Shown here: one piece after another, positions 52,259 to 62,974 of the stretch
Numbering within the stretch: the stretch's first letter is position 1
How the letters are laid out: each line of letters begins with the position of its first letter
DNA from: Actinomucor elegans
Taxonomy: Eukaryota; Mucoromycota; Mucoromycetes; Mucorales; Mucoraceae
Assembly: GCA_026027325.1 (NCBI GenBank)
Contig: JAMSLZ010000011.1
Span: 124,001-188,000, forward strand
Direction of reading: 5' to 3'
DNA: 64,000 nucleotides
The notes under the pieces: generated by a model
Seen by the model: the letters and a program-made list of their open reading frames with translations, nothing else
Told to the model about the DNA's origin: nothing
Database searches by the model: none
Program-made: the position numbers and the translations under genes

Positions 52259-54699
52259 AACCACAGGAACACCCTTGAAAAGCGACTTGTACATGGCTGG
52301 ATACATGAACCAGGGTAGGACCGAAGAGTGACCAGTATACACCTGAATACAATGCACCAACCAAGGAGAAACAAAGTCCACAGCAGAACGAGAAGGAAAC
52401 AGCAATCGTTGGATGTACACCATATGGAGAGCCAGGCTTTGATCTTTGACATCAACGAGAGAGGCACCACCGAACTTCTTTGGTAGACACAAGGAAGACC
52501 AAGACACAGACGGGTTGAAAGGAACCATGAATTCACGAATGACCCTTTTCAGCTGGTCCAGCCAGGAAGTAGGAGCAGGAATCACCCGAAGAATATGGTA
52601 CACCTTAGAGAGCAGCAGAGAGTTAGCCACAAGACTTTTACCACGGATTGACAGCTGTCGTTCCTTAAGCAGGTTGCTATGCCTTGTTACCTTGACCAAG
52701 ATAGCATCCAGATAGTCCAACAGTTGAGCTTGTGTACTGTACAGAGGATAGCCCAAGTACCGCACCGCACCAGAAGAAGAAGCATCATGCCATTCGATAC
52801 CAGAGGAATCTGCCAGAGACACCCATGAAGCATGAGAGACACCAGAGAGAGACACCAAGACCGTCTTGCTAAGATTGACTTTTGCATTGGAAGCGCGACC
52901 ATAAAGATCCAAGAGAGAGAGTAGTAGAGACCATTCATCCGGAGAGGAGAGAAACACTTCAAGATCATCAGCATAACTTAGGAGCTTCACCGCTGGAGGA
53001 GGGGTTGAGCCACTGACAAAGTCAAGAGGCCAATTGCCCGTACCATCCTTTGGATCCACATGCACCGAGAGAGGAGAAGGCTTGAACCGAGGAGACACCA
53101 TCACCGAACCAAGAGAGACACCAGCCAAAGAAGACACCAGAAGAGAACGCAGCAGTGGCTCGAAAGCCAAGTTGAAGAGCAAAGGCGAGAGAGGATCACC
53201 TTGCCGTAAGCCTCGCTGTTGAGGTATTGGAGCCCCTAACCAACCATTGATGGACACCGAGATTTGGGTACCAAAAAAGAGAGAAGAGAGGGAACTCACC
53301 AACGAAGCCGGAAAGCCAAAACGAAGTAGAACCAGTCGGAGGTATTCAGGATGAACCCTATCATAGGCCTTTTCTTGATCCAAGAGCACAGCCACCTGCG
53401 GTAACTCTGGAGAGACCGAGCGCAAATGAGACATCAGGAGCTGGTTGAGCCAGCCATTATCAGAGATCAACCGACGGGGCATAAAGCCAGTTTGGTACGG
53501 ATTGATCAGACCAGGAAGCACCTCATTGAACCGATTGGCCAACAGTTTTGTGAACAGCTTGGCATCCGAATTGATCAAAGAAAGGGGTCGCCAGTTAGAG
53601 AGCAGCTGAGGATCACCCTTCTTGTACAGCAGAACCATTCGAGTTTGTTGCCAAGATTGCGGAAACACACCTGAGAAAGCATCACCAAGAACCGATACTA
53701 AGAGATCAAGGAAAGGACGGGAGTTTGTAGCCAAGTATTGATACACCTCAAATGGAAGACCATCCAGACCAGGACTACGAGACTTGGGAGCATGAGCAAG
53801 CACAGAAAGCACCAGAAGAGCATTAGGCAAAGCCGTCAGCTTTTCCGCATCCGAAGATGAAAGCACCACCTCAGGAGGTATAGCCGCCAAAAGAGAATCT
53901 ATAGCTTCCACATCGACATCATCAGGAGTGTACAGCTTTTGGTAGAAACCTCGAGCTTCCTTCAGAATATCAGCCGCTTCCACCAAGACCTCACCAGTAG
54001 TAGAGCACTTTAAGGATTGGATAGTCATAGAAGACTGCCGCTCCTTGATGACCCGGTAGAAATACTTGTTGTTGCGTTCCCCAAGTTCATGCCAACGAGT
54101 GGCCGAGCGAAGCATATGTTGGCGAGTTTCTTTTTGAATCTGACCATCGATCAATTTCTCTAGTTCATGCACCACCTGAAGAGGAAGTGAATCACCACTA
54201 GGTTGAATCGACGGTGTAGCATCACTAGTCCTAACACCTGACTCAACAGAGGAAACAGCCTTCATACGTTCCTTTTGCAACGCAGCAACTTTGTTCTTGA
54301 ACCGAGCCTTCATGCTTCGAGAGTACGTCTGTGCACAGCACTTCAGTAGCATCTTGAAGGATTCCCAACGTTCCTGCACCGAAAGCGAAGGGTCTCCACC
54401 ACTACCATGACTAGAATTGTCAGAATCACCATCACCACCATCAAAGAACAGAGCCACAGTCTTGTCCAGCAAAGCCAAGAACTCCGTGTCATCGAGGAGT
54501 GTGGGATTAAACCGCCAACAACCTGGACCAATAGAGGCACGAGCAGGAAGAAGATCAACCGGGTTAAATGCTAATATAAGGACACCAGGTGGATTTGGAC
54601 GAATTGAGACCCTAAGGGGCTTTCCTAATTTGGACGAGGTCACGTGGTTTAAACTCCGGTCGGTAGGGGCAAAAATTATAAGTTTTAAAAATATAAAGT

Positions 54700-54790
54700 T
54701 GCGCACTTAGTAAAGTGGTAGTAATGCAATCTGACGCTGATGAGGCCTTAGGTTCAATACTGGCTCAAGTCAGTTGTATTTTTTTAGTAG
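54700..54790 (+). other. tRNA-like (pol III box) sequence inside the left end of Merlin 2
   Basis: TTAGTAAAGTGGTAGT resembles an A box and GGTTCAATACT a B box about 45 bp later; a T7 run follows. The T stem does not pair well, so it is not a working tRNA. A related sequence with a better A box (TGGCCTAGGTGTAGG) lies in mirror position on the minus strand near 56735-56818. Confidence 0.4.
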
Positions 54791-54952
54791 GTGGTAGTGC
54801 ATGTAGTCAACATTATTATTGTGAAAGTCTATGAAAATGGATATTGTTTTGTATTTTATAAGACTTAAGATGCTGTACTTTGATTAGTAACTTAAAGTGT
54901 CATATATACATATATAAGTTGAATTTTAACATACAAATTTATTAATTTTAAT

Positions 54953-56484
54953 TTAATTTAGCCTTCTTCTTCTATGGCGTCGTCTTTCAATTGGTATATC
55001 TTCTTCTGTTTCACGTTCTTCTATTACTTGAGTATATACTGGAGGATTGAACTCCCTACGGTTGAATTCAACCTCTCTCAAAGTCTTCAGAAGCCCTCCA
55101 AATATGTCGGCGTTGTATTTTCGACGCCACATAAACTCGAGCAATATCCAAGGCATTTCTTCAGCGGTACGTTGGCGTGGTTTTGCATGGAGTTTAATAC
55201 CATTCCAATTACCTAAAGTTTATAAATTGTGTTAATTAGGCGAGTTTATATTAATGTATTAATAAAAATACCTTCAATTACTTGAGTATGCACCCCAGTT
55301 CTTGATACAAATTCCGCTGAATGGTTTACTGTTTCATGCGAAAAGTCACCCCATTGAGGAATATTGTTATATGCCCTCCAGCAGTCTGAGTGGATAATCG
55401 TACCTGGTTTTATAAACCTTTGGATGATAACCTTCATCGTTTCAGCACTACGATTTGGTACTGTCACCATAAAACATCTTCGTTTGTTGGTGATCTCTAC
55501 ACCACCAACAACCCAAATACCATCAACTCGGTGGCCTCGATTATATTTTCGTTTACCAAATTTGGATTCGTCAATTTGGACGATAATGGGATTTCTATTA
55601 TCGTCCAGACCTCCTAAGGAGTTAATTTAATGTAAGTAACGTAAATTTATCTCGCTTCCTTAGCTGGTACACTTACCAATTTTAAGATCTTCTTCCGTTT
55701 GATTACCAGATAAAAAGTCCTCTTGCATTATCTGGTAAAAATCATCTATTACGCCTCTAATGGTGTCAGGATGGATACCAGTAGATAGAGTAATTGTATT
55801 ACGAGGAGCCTTACAGCATAGCCAGTAATACAAAACAATAAACTGATCACGGAGAGTGCTTTTACGTTCAGCAAAGAACGATTGAAAAAGAACCGAACAT
55901 CTACTTTTGTTGCAGCATTTGCTCTTGTGACAACGCCAAACATAGCCGCGATCGCTATTAAAGGTTAGTTTCATGGTGATACCATTAGGACACTTTATTC
56001 CTGTGTGAGTATAGTCATAAAGTATTTTTTGTTCCATGAGATAACTAAATAAAATGAATTCAGTTAATTATACTTTATGCTAGGTGAATGTATATACGTA
56101 CCGCACTGTACTATTGTCGTCTTTTAACTGATTTCCAATAAGTTCAAAGATAGTGATCATTTTAGTGGTAGGTTTTCTAGACCAAAGCTCTATTTCACCA
56201 AGCTGACTAAGAGGCAAAGCCGTTGGGAGAGAAACGCCACTAAATGTACTTGGTTCAACTTGCTGAGGTTGAAGACTATCCAAATAAGCCAAATAAGCAT
56301 CACCATCATCCTCCTCGTCGCCAGAGGATCTGGTTGAAGTCACAGTATTCTGCTCCAGACTTAGGTCATCCAATAATTGAGGACTAGTCGAGCGAACTTC
56401 AATAGAAGAAGTAGGAATAGGAGTTGAGAGAGAACCAGAAGCGTTGGTAGAACTGGAATCAAAAGCATGGAATGAGGAGAACAT
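54953..56484 (-). CDS. Merlin 2 transposase, four exons
   Basis: Exons 56484-56102, 56044-55677, 55613-55272 and 55212-54953 (minus strand) join into an open frame of 450 aa. The three introns are 57-63 bp with GT/AG ends and correct phase. Exon 1 codes for a Ser/Thr-rich acidic N-terminus. Exon 2 has a Cys-rich zinc ribbon (WRCHKSKCCNKSRC). Exon 3 has IVQIDESKFGKRKYNRGHR (Asp), WVVGGVE, HSDCWRAYN (Asp) and the start of GVHTQVIEGNWNG (Glu), which crosses the last intron. The tail is Arg-rich (RRRHRRRRLN). Probably functional, and a possible source for other copies. Confidence 0.88.
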
Positions 56485-56878
56485 CTTGACAAGAAGCTTA
56501 GATAAAATGAAGATAGTAAATACTTGATAAAAGAGATAAAGAAAGGGGAGAAGGTGGAAAAAGGCACCTTTTTATTACTTTTTTTCTACAACTAGCAGTC
56601 ACAATGAGTCATAATATGTCATACTGAGCTATATAAGCCAGCCAATTACTAACTACAAAAGAAAATGAGTCATTAAGACTCAAAATTGATGAGTAAGCCA
56701 GATAAAAGACTACATACACTACAGAGCAATGGAAAAATAATAATGTTGACTACTAGTATTGAACTCCCAACCGTTTCAATATAACTGAACCGAGCCTACA
56801 CCTAGGCCAAATGCGCACTCTTTTACAAATAAAAAAATGGTAACAGCCCAACAAGGACATATATTAATCACGTGACCA
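56485..56878. other. 5' region of Merlin 2
   Basis: About 390 bp between the transposase start and the right inverted end. It holds the mirror tRNA-like sequence (minus strand, about 56735-56818) and otherwise no frame. Confidence 0.5.
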
Positions 56879-56964
56879 TCACGTGGTCTCATCCGAATTA
56901 GGTAACCCCCTTATGGTCTCAATTCGTCCAAATCCACCTGGTGTCCTTATATTAGCACTGATCC

Positions 56965-57295
56965 GCTGGGCATCCTTGACAGTAGCCACAACACAACGCT
57001 CATCCAGGAGAACTTGAGTAGCATCCAAAGAAAGACCAGGCTTGAGACAGACAATGGCACAATGTTTGGATACCACAAAGGGACAGCGAGGAAAGAAGAA
57101 AGAGAAAGAGCGGATTTGATGATCAGTGAGAGAAGATTGAGAATAGAAGTGAGATACCTCTTGCAAGCAAAGGATATCCACACCGAGAGAACGAGCGCGT
57201 AGGTAAGAAGCGAACTCCTTTTGTGTTGTTTTTTGGGACTCCATAAAAATGCTACGCACATTTAAGGAACCCAATCGAATGTTTTGACCTAGCAT
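56965..57295 (-). pseudogene. LINE 2d ORF2, N-terminal fragment
   Basis: It begins MLGQNIRLGSLNVRS and ends at ATVKDAQ within the endonuclease, where Merlin 2 sequence follows. It lacks the endonuclease active-site half and the RT. Confidence 0.9.
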
Positions 57296-58764
57296 TATAC
57301 CCTATGGGCAGAAGAAGAAGACTTGGAAGACTTGGACGTCTTGATAGCAGAAGCAGAAGCCTTGGTCTTCGCCACATTCACAATATTCTTCTTGAGAAAG
57401 TCAATCTTGTTTTGTGTTTTAGCCTTGACTTTGCTCAAATCCATCATCTCTTGCACCGTATCAACCTTCATGGTTGAAGCAACCTCGTAGTCAGCAAACT
57501 TGGAAGCTCGAGCACCAGTAGGACTGTTGGGATCGTACTCTACTCTCTCGCCAGAGAGCAGAGGATCACCCTCACCATCGAGCTCCATGACTTCAATGAT
57601 TGAGTCATCACCAGGAACATCACCAGAGACACCACCAGTAACACCAGAGACACCACCAGTTGCACCAGAGACACCACCAGTTGCACCAGAGACACCACCA
57701 GCAACACCAGAGACACCAGGTACACCATCACAAACATCAACCAAGGGCTCAGAAGCCACATCCTGCTCAACCAGCACAATGGGAGCCTCTTCAACAACTA
57801 CATCACCGTCGTTTGACGTAGTGACAGGACCAGATTTCTTCACCCCAGACAAAGCCACATAATCATCGAGCTCAGCCTCGAAAGACTTCACAGCTTGCTT
57901 CTTAGCCTTACAGAATCTTGCAGTGTGGCCTTTCTCGCGACAAGAGAAACACATACGCTTAGCCAACTCAGGGCAGTCCTTACGGACATGACCCGACAAG
58001 CGACAAAAGTGGCAAACAGGAGGAGCATTTTTAAACTGAGCAGGAGCAAACATGTCCCAAGCACTCAAGTACAGCATTCTTGTTAAAGGCTGAGGAGGAA
58101 CCACCTCACCATCCTCACCTTCCATGCCAACCGAGGTATCAATCAACACCGACATCTTGCCCTCAAAGTAGCCCTTACGAGTGTATTTCTTCAGCTGGTA
58201 CACCTTACCATAAAAAGCTAATGAATCCAACATGTCAACCAGAAAAGTAGCTCTGTTGGGAGTACAACACACCAAATTAAACCGAACATGGGTCAGATTA
58301 CCACCAACAGAAGAGCCAGAGCCAGAGCTAGTAGAAACGGCCTTGTACACAACACCATTCACAGTAACACCATCATTGACAGCTTTGGTAGCGTCCGCCT
58401 TGCTATCGAAATTAGCTTCGACCAGAAGATCACCACCAGCACTTGCACGCATAGAACTAATGTGTCGGAAGTCCACATTAGCACCAACTTGTTCTTCAAT
58501 GACCTTATACGCGTCAGTACGGTCACCAAACAGCTTTCCAGGGAAGGAGAACAGAACAGAACTTGAACAAAGCGCCTGCTCCACCAGAGCAGCGGCTTTG
58601 CGCACCAACAGTTCGGACTTGAGGTCATCATCTTCAAAGATGACCTCACCAACAAGAGGAACGGCAGAATTGTCGACATTACGTCGACCAGGAGTCAATG
58701 GAACCTTCTTGGAGGCACCACGGGCAACAACAGTCGTCCAGGACACGGCAGAATTTTCAGTCAT
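57295..58764 (-). CDS. LINE 2d ORF1, CCHC protein
   Basis: Intact, 489 aa, with two zinc knuckles and a Gly-Val-Ser-Gly/Ala-Thr repeat that differs in unit number and composition from 2a and 2b. TAATG joins it to ORF2 (57293-57297). Confidence 0.9.
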   Translation of the reverse strand: MTENSAVSWTTVVARGASKKVPLTPGRRNVDNSAVPLVGEVIFEDDDLKSELLVRKAAALVEQALCSSSVLFSFPGKLFGDRTDAYKVIEEQVGANVDFRHISSMRASAGGDLLVEANFDSKADATKAVNDGVTVNGVVYKAVSTSSGSGSSVGGNLTHVRFNLVCCTPNRATFLVDMLDSLAFYGKVYQLKKYTRKGYFEGKMSVLIDTSVGMEGEDGEVVPPQPLTRMLYLSAWDMFAPAQFKNAPPVCHFCRLSGHVRKDCPELAKRMCFSCREKGHTARFCKAKKQAVKSFEAELDDYVALSGVKKSGPVTTSNDGDVVVEEAPIVLVEQDVASEPLVDVCDGVPGVSGVAGGVSGATGGVSGATGGVSGVTGGVSGDVPGDDSIIEVMELDGEGDPLLSGERVEYDPNSPTGARASKFADYEVASTMKVDTVQEMMDLSKVKAKTQNKIDFLKKNIVNVAKTKASASAIKTSKSSKSSSSAHRV

Positions 58765-59030
58765 GTGCCAGATTTCTAGAAAATGGCGAGATTACGAAAA
58801 AAGTTTTTGAGATGTCGAAATTGGCGAATTGAGATGTCAAGATCGAGCGAAATGTGCAAAAAGTTGGAGATTTGCAAAAATAATTATACCACCAGAAGCG
58901 CAGCGACGAGTAGAATACGAATACGAAACAAGCGGAGATGGATGGATTGAATTGAGCGAGATATTGACAAAAACCAGACGGATGCAAAATTTTTTGTAAA
59001 AAGTGATCTTTAAGCGAAAGAGCCTAAGAG

Positions 59031-59034
<4 letters not shown>
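58765..59034 (-). promoter_or_regulatory. LINE 2d 5' UTR
   Basis: A 270-bp unit as in 2a, ending (5' side) AGCCTAAGAGCCT before the T run of 1e. Confidence 0.7.
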
Positions 59035-59065
<31 letters not shown>

Positions 59066-59097
59066 TATGAAGTGTAACTTTATTAACAATTAATATT

Positions 59098-62000
59098 CTA
59101 ATTTAATTCTAACAAACTAGGAGATTCAGTGGCAGTGGATGTACTAGCCATGAATTCCGAAATTATAAGTGAATGATCATGCTCGAATGCATTAATAGCA
59201 TGAGCAGAGGACCAGGATTCATCATGAATCACGCATTTCCAATGCAAACGCCAAACTGTAGCTAAGCCGGCACCAAGGAGCACCAAAAGGTCGTTCGAAA
59301 GAGGTACTGACTTGAGATCACACAAGGTGACCAAGCCAGACCAAACAGAAGCAAGATCGCAGAGAGGTTCTTGGAGACAGAGCAACTGGATCATATCCAT
59401 CCAAAAGATAGCCTTCATCGGACAGTATACGAGCATATGGCCAAGTGTTTCCACTTCACCACAGAGGCCACAGAGAGGAGACAGGTACACATTTGGATCC
59501 CACCGATGCAAGCGAGCACGATAGCCAATGCGGTCATGCAAGAGACGCCACCAAGGAGTGAATGCTTTTGCAGGCATAGGCAAAGACCAAAAGAGACGCC
59601 AAAAGAAGGGCCGAAGCAGAGCATGAGCACCCATAGTAGCAGGAGGTTGAGGACGGTGCATCACAAGTGATGCATACTCCGGATGCCAAGAGCGACGCAG
59701 AACACCAAGAGGAACCTTTCGAATCGAGACTACCGTTTTACTGGTAACCTGGATAGTCCAGTGGGCAGTAGAAGGCAGCCAAGAAGAAGCAGCAGGAGAA
59801 CAGGGCAGAGCAGACAGTTCCGAAGAAGAGAAGCCAATCTTGGAGCGGATTACCTCAGGCAAAGTCAGAGTCGGAGGACCATTAAATGGTTGGAAACCAG
59901 ACCAGACTAGACGAACTTGCCTTTTCATGTTGTTCTTGAGACCAGCAGAGACCACACCGAGATGAGGAATCCAGAAACACAAGTCCGAGAGCAAATACCT
60001 TGGAGCCAGGGCAGCAGGATCCAGAGGAGGAGGCTTACCCAGAGGATTCTCGCAAGGCGATACCACAGAACAAAGAGGAAGATCCAAAAACCAGCGAGGA
60101 GACCAACTTTCCGACACGACCAGAGGAGGCAACCGAGAAAGCAACTCCACCAAGTGAGAAACCACAGGCACACCCTTGAAAAGCGACTTGTACATGGCTG
60201 GATACATGAACCAGGGTAGGACCGAAGAGTGACCAGTATACACCTGAATACAATGCACCAACCAAGGAGAAACAAAGTCCACAGCAGAACGAGAAGGAAA
60301 TAGCAATCGTTGGATGTACACCATATGGAGAGCCAGGCTTTGATCTTTGACATCAACAAGAGAGGCACCCCCGAACTTCTTTGGTAGACACAAGGAAGAC
60401 CAAGACACAGACGGATTGAAAGGAACCATGAATTCACGAATGACCCTTTTGAGCTGGTCCAGCCAGGAAGTAGGAGCAGGAATCACCCGAAGAATATGGT
60501 ACACCTTAGAGAGCAGCAGAGAGTTAGCCACAAGACTTTTACCACGGATTGACAGCTGTCGTTCCTTAAGCAGGTTACTATGCCTTGTAACCTTGACCAA
60601 GATAGCATCCAGATAGTCCAACAGTTGAGCTTGTGTACTGTACAGAGGATAGCCCAAGTACCGCACCGCACCAGAAGAAGAAGCATCATGCCATTCGATA
60701 CCAGAAGAATCTGCCAGAGACACCCATGAAGCATGAGAGACACCAGAGAGAGACACCAAGACCGTCTTGCTAAGATTGACTTTTGCATTGGAAGCGCGAC
60801 CATAAAGATCCAAGAGAGAGAGTAGTAGAGACCATTCATCCGGAGAGGAGAGAAACACTTCAAGATCATCAGCATAACTTAGGAGCTTCACCGCTGGAGG
60901 AGGGGTTGAGCCACTGACAAAGTCAAGAGGCCAATTGCCCGTACCATCCTTTGGATCCACATGCACCGAGAGAGGAGAAGGCTTGAACCGAGGAGACACC
61001 ATCACCGAACCAAGAGAGACACCAGCCAAAGAAGACACCAGAAGAGAACGCAGCAGTGGCTCGAAAGCCAAGTTGAAGAGCAAAGGCGAGAGAGGATCAC
61101 CTTGACGGACATCTTGTTTCATATAAATTTGGTACGTATATTAGGAGAAAGCATAAATATAATATTGCTTTTTCATGCAAAATGGAACAGTTGCCTTCTT
61201 GATAATGTTTATTATACTTAATAATAATTTTAATTCATGAAAAAAAGTTATAAATTATAAAATATATGGATATATTAAAAAAAAATAGGACATATACAAT
61301 AGATTTAAAAGATATATTAATTGTAGATATCCGTCCTTGCCGTAAGCCTCGCTGTTGAGGTATTGGAGCCCCTAACCAACCATTGATGGACACCGAGATT
61401 TGGGTACCAAAAAAGAGAGAAGAGAGAGAACTCACCAACGAAGCGGGAAAGCCAAAACGAAGTAGGACCAGCCGAAGGTATTCAGGATGAACCCTATCAT
61501 AGGCCTTTTCTTGATCCAAGAGCACAGCCACCTGCGGTAACTCTGGAGAGACCGAGCGCAAATGAGACATCAGGAGCTGGTTGAGCCAGCCATTATCAGA
61601 GATCAACCGACGGGGCATAAAGCCAGTTTGGTACGGATTGATCAGACCAGGAAGCACCTCATTGAACCGATTGGCCAACAGTTTTGTGAACAGCTTGGCA
61701 TCCGAATTGATCAAAGAAAGGGGTCGCCAGTTGGAGAGCAGCTGAGGATCACCCTTCTTGTACAGCAGAACCATTCGAGTTTGTTGCCAAGATTGCGGAA
61801 ACACACCTGAGAAAGCATCACCAAGAACCGATACTAAGAGATCAAGGAAAGGACGGGAGTTTGTAGCCAAGTATTGATACACCTCAAATGGAAGACCATC
61901 CAGACCAGGACTACGAGACTTGGGAGCATGAGCAAGCACAGAAAGCACCAGAAGAGCATTAGGCAAAGCCGTCAGCTTTTCCGCATCCGAGGATGAAAGC

Positions 62001-62667
62001 ACCACCTCAGGAGGTATAGCCGCCAAAAGAGAATCTATAGCTTCCGCATCGACATCATCAGGAGTGTACAGCTTTTGGTAGAAACCTCGAGCTTCCTTCA
62101 GAATATCAGCCGCTTCCACCAAGACCTCACCAGTAGTAGAGCACTTTAAGGATTGGATAGTCATAGAAGACTGCCGCTCCTTGATGACCCGGTAGAAATA
62201 CTTGTTGTTGCGTTCCCCAAGTTCATGCCAACGAGTGGCCGAGCGAAGCATATGTTGGCGAGTTTCTTTTTGAATCTGACCATCGATCAATTTCTCTAGT
62301 TCATGCACCACCTGAAGAGGAAGTGAATCACCACTAGGTTGAATCGACGGTGTAGCATCACTAGTCCTAACACCTGACTCAACAGAGGAAACAGCCTTCA
62401 TACGTTCCTTTTGCAACGCAGCAACTTTGTTCTTGAACCGAGCCTTCATGCTTCGAGAGTACGTCTGTGCACAGCACTTCAGTAACATCTTGAAGGATTC
62501 CCAACGTTCCTGCACCGAAAGCGAAGGGTCTCCACCACTACCATGACTAGAATTGTCAGAATCACCATCACCGCCATCAAAGAACAGAGCCACAGTCTTG
62601 TCCAGCAAAGCCAAGAACTCCGTGTCATCGAGGAGTGTGGGATTAAACCGCCAACAACCTGGACCAA
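59098..62667 (-). pseudogene. LINE 1e ORF2, interrupted twice
   Basis: Coding parts are 59098-61103 and 61339-62667. The solo repeat of family B sits between GLRQG and DPLSPL of the RT, and removing it with one CTT restores the frame. YADD and the C-terminal CCHC knuckle are intact. The upstream break at 62667 is the end of transposon D in the endonuclease (GPGCWRFNP). Confidence 0.9.
61104..61335 (+). repeat. Solo long repeat of transposon family B
   Basis: 232 bp, apparently identical (reverse complement) to the two direct repeats of element B at 19384 and 27661. It is flanked by the 3-bp duplication CTT (61101-61103 and 61336-61338). It starts GACGGACATC and ends GATATCCGTC. No transposase is present: either the product of recombination between two direct repeats or a repeat that moved on its own. 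Confidence 0.93.
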
Positions 62668-62899
62668 GAGGGATATCTTTTTTTATATGAATTTAATATA
62701 TATATTAGTAGAAAACATAAATATAATGTTGTTTTTTCATGCATAATGGAACAGTTGCCTTCTTGATAATGTTTATTATACAGAATAATCATTTTAATTT
62801 ATAAAAAAGGTTATAAAGATATAAAAACTATGGATATATTAAAAAGTTTAAATATATATAGAAAAGATAAAAATGATGTAATGTCTGTATATATCCGTC
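62668..62899 (+). repeat. Left long repeat of element D
   Basis: 232 bp, the same length as the B repeat and alignable throughout with many substitutions (both contain GGAACAGTTGCCTTCTTGAT). It ends ATATCCGTC. It is an older relative of B. Confidence 0.85.
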
Positions 62900-62974
62900 T
62901 ACTATAATAATAATAACAGATTATTACTAATTTTTTCTCTAATATACAAAAATTGAATTTTCTAACTAATAAAA

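Larger units (their letters stand above)
49061..54561 (-). mobile_element. Family 1 LINE copy 1d, 5' truncated, with Merlin 1 inside
   Basis: Poly(A) at 49061-49076, lying in the 5' UTR of 1c. ORF2 sequence runs through 50179, is interrupted by Merlin 1, resumes at 52259 and continues to 54561, where it meets the end of Merlin 2. ORF1 and the first ~230 codons of ORF2 are absent. Confidence 0.88.
49110..54561 (-). pseudogene. LINE 1d ORF2 remnant
   Basis: Coding parts are 49110-50179 and 52267-54561. It starts (in sense) within the endonuclease just after TDHCLLTVDLLPA and holds the complete RT (RGLRQGDPLSPLL, YADD) and the C-terminal CCHC knuckle. Apart from the Merlin insertion and the missing 5' part, no internal frameshift is seen. 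Confidence 0.88.
54562..56964 (-). mobile_element. Merlin (IS1595-like) DNA transposon 2 with 86-bp inverted ends
   Basis: The inverted ends at 54562-54647 and 56879-56964 share TGCTAATATAAGGACACCAG and further similarity for about 86 bp. The left flank is family 1 ORF2 sequence and the right flank is family 2 ORF2 sequence from a different position, and no 8-bp duplication is found. It contains an intact four-exon transposase gene. Confidence 0.85.
56965..59034 (-). mobile_element. Family 2 LINE copy 2d, 5' part only
   Basis: Complete 5' UTR and ORF1 and the first ~110 codons of ORF2, cut at the end of Merlin 2. The 5' UTR ends at about 59034 against the poly(T) of LINE 1e. Confidence 0.88.
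59035..62667 (-). mobile_element. Family 1 LINE copy 1e, 3' part
   Basis: Poly(A) at 59035-59064, in the 5' UTR of 2d. ORF2 runs through a solo 232-bp repeat and is cut at 62667 by transposon D; the rest of the LINE would lie beyond the window. Confidence 0.9.

Noticed and set aside
54700..54790. Candidate tRNA gene
   Set aside because: A/B-box-like sequences are present, but the T stem and acceptor stem do not pair; kept only as tRNA-like.
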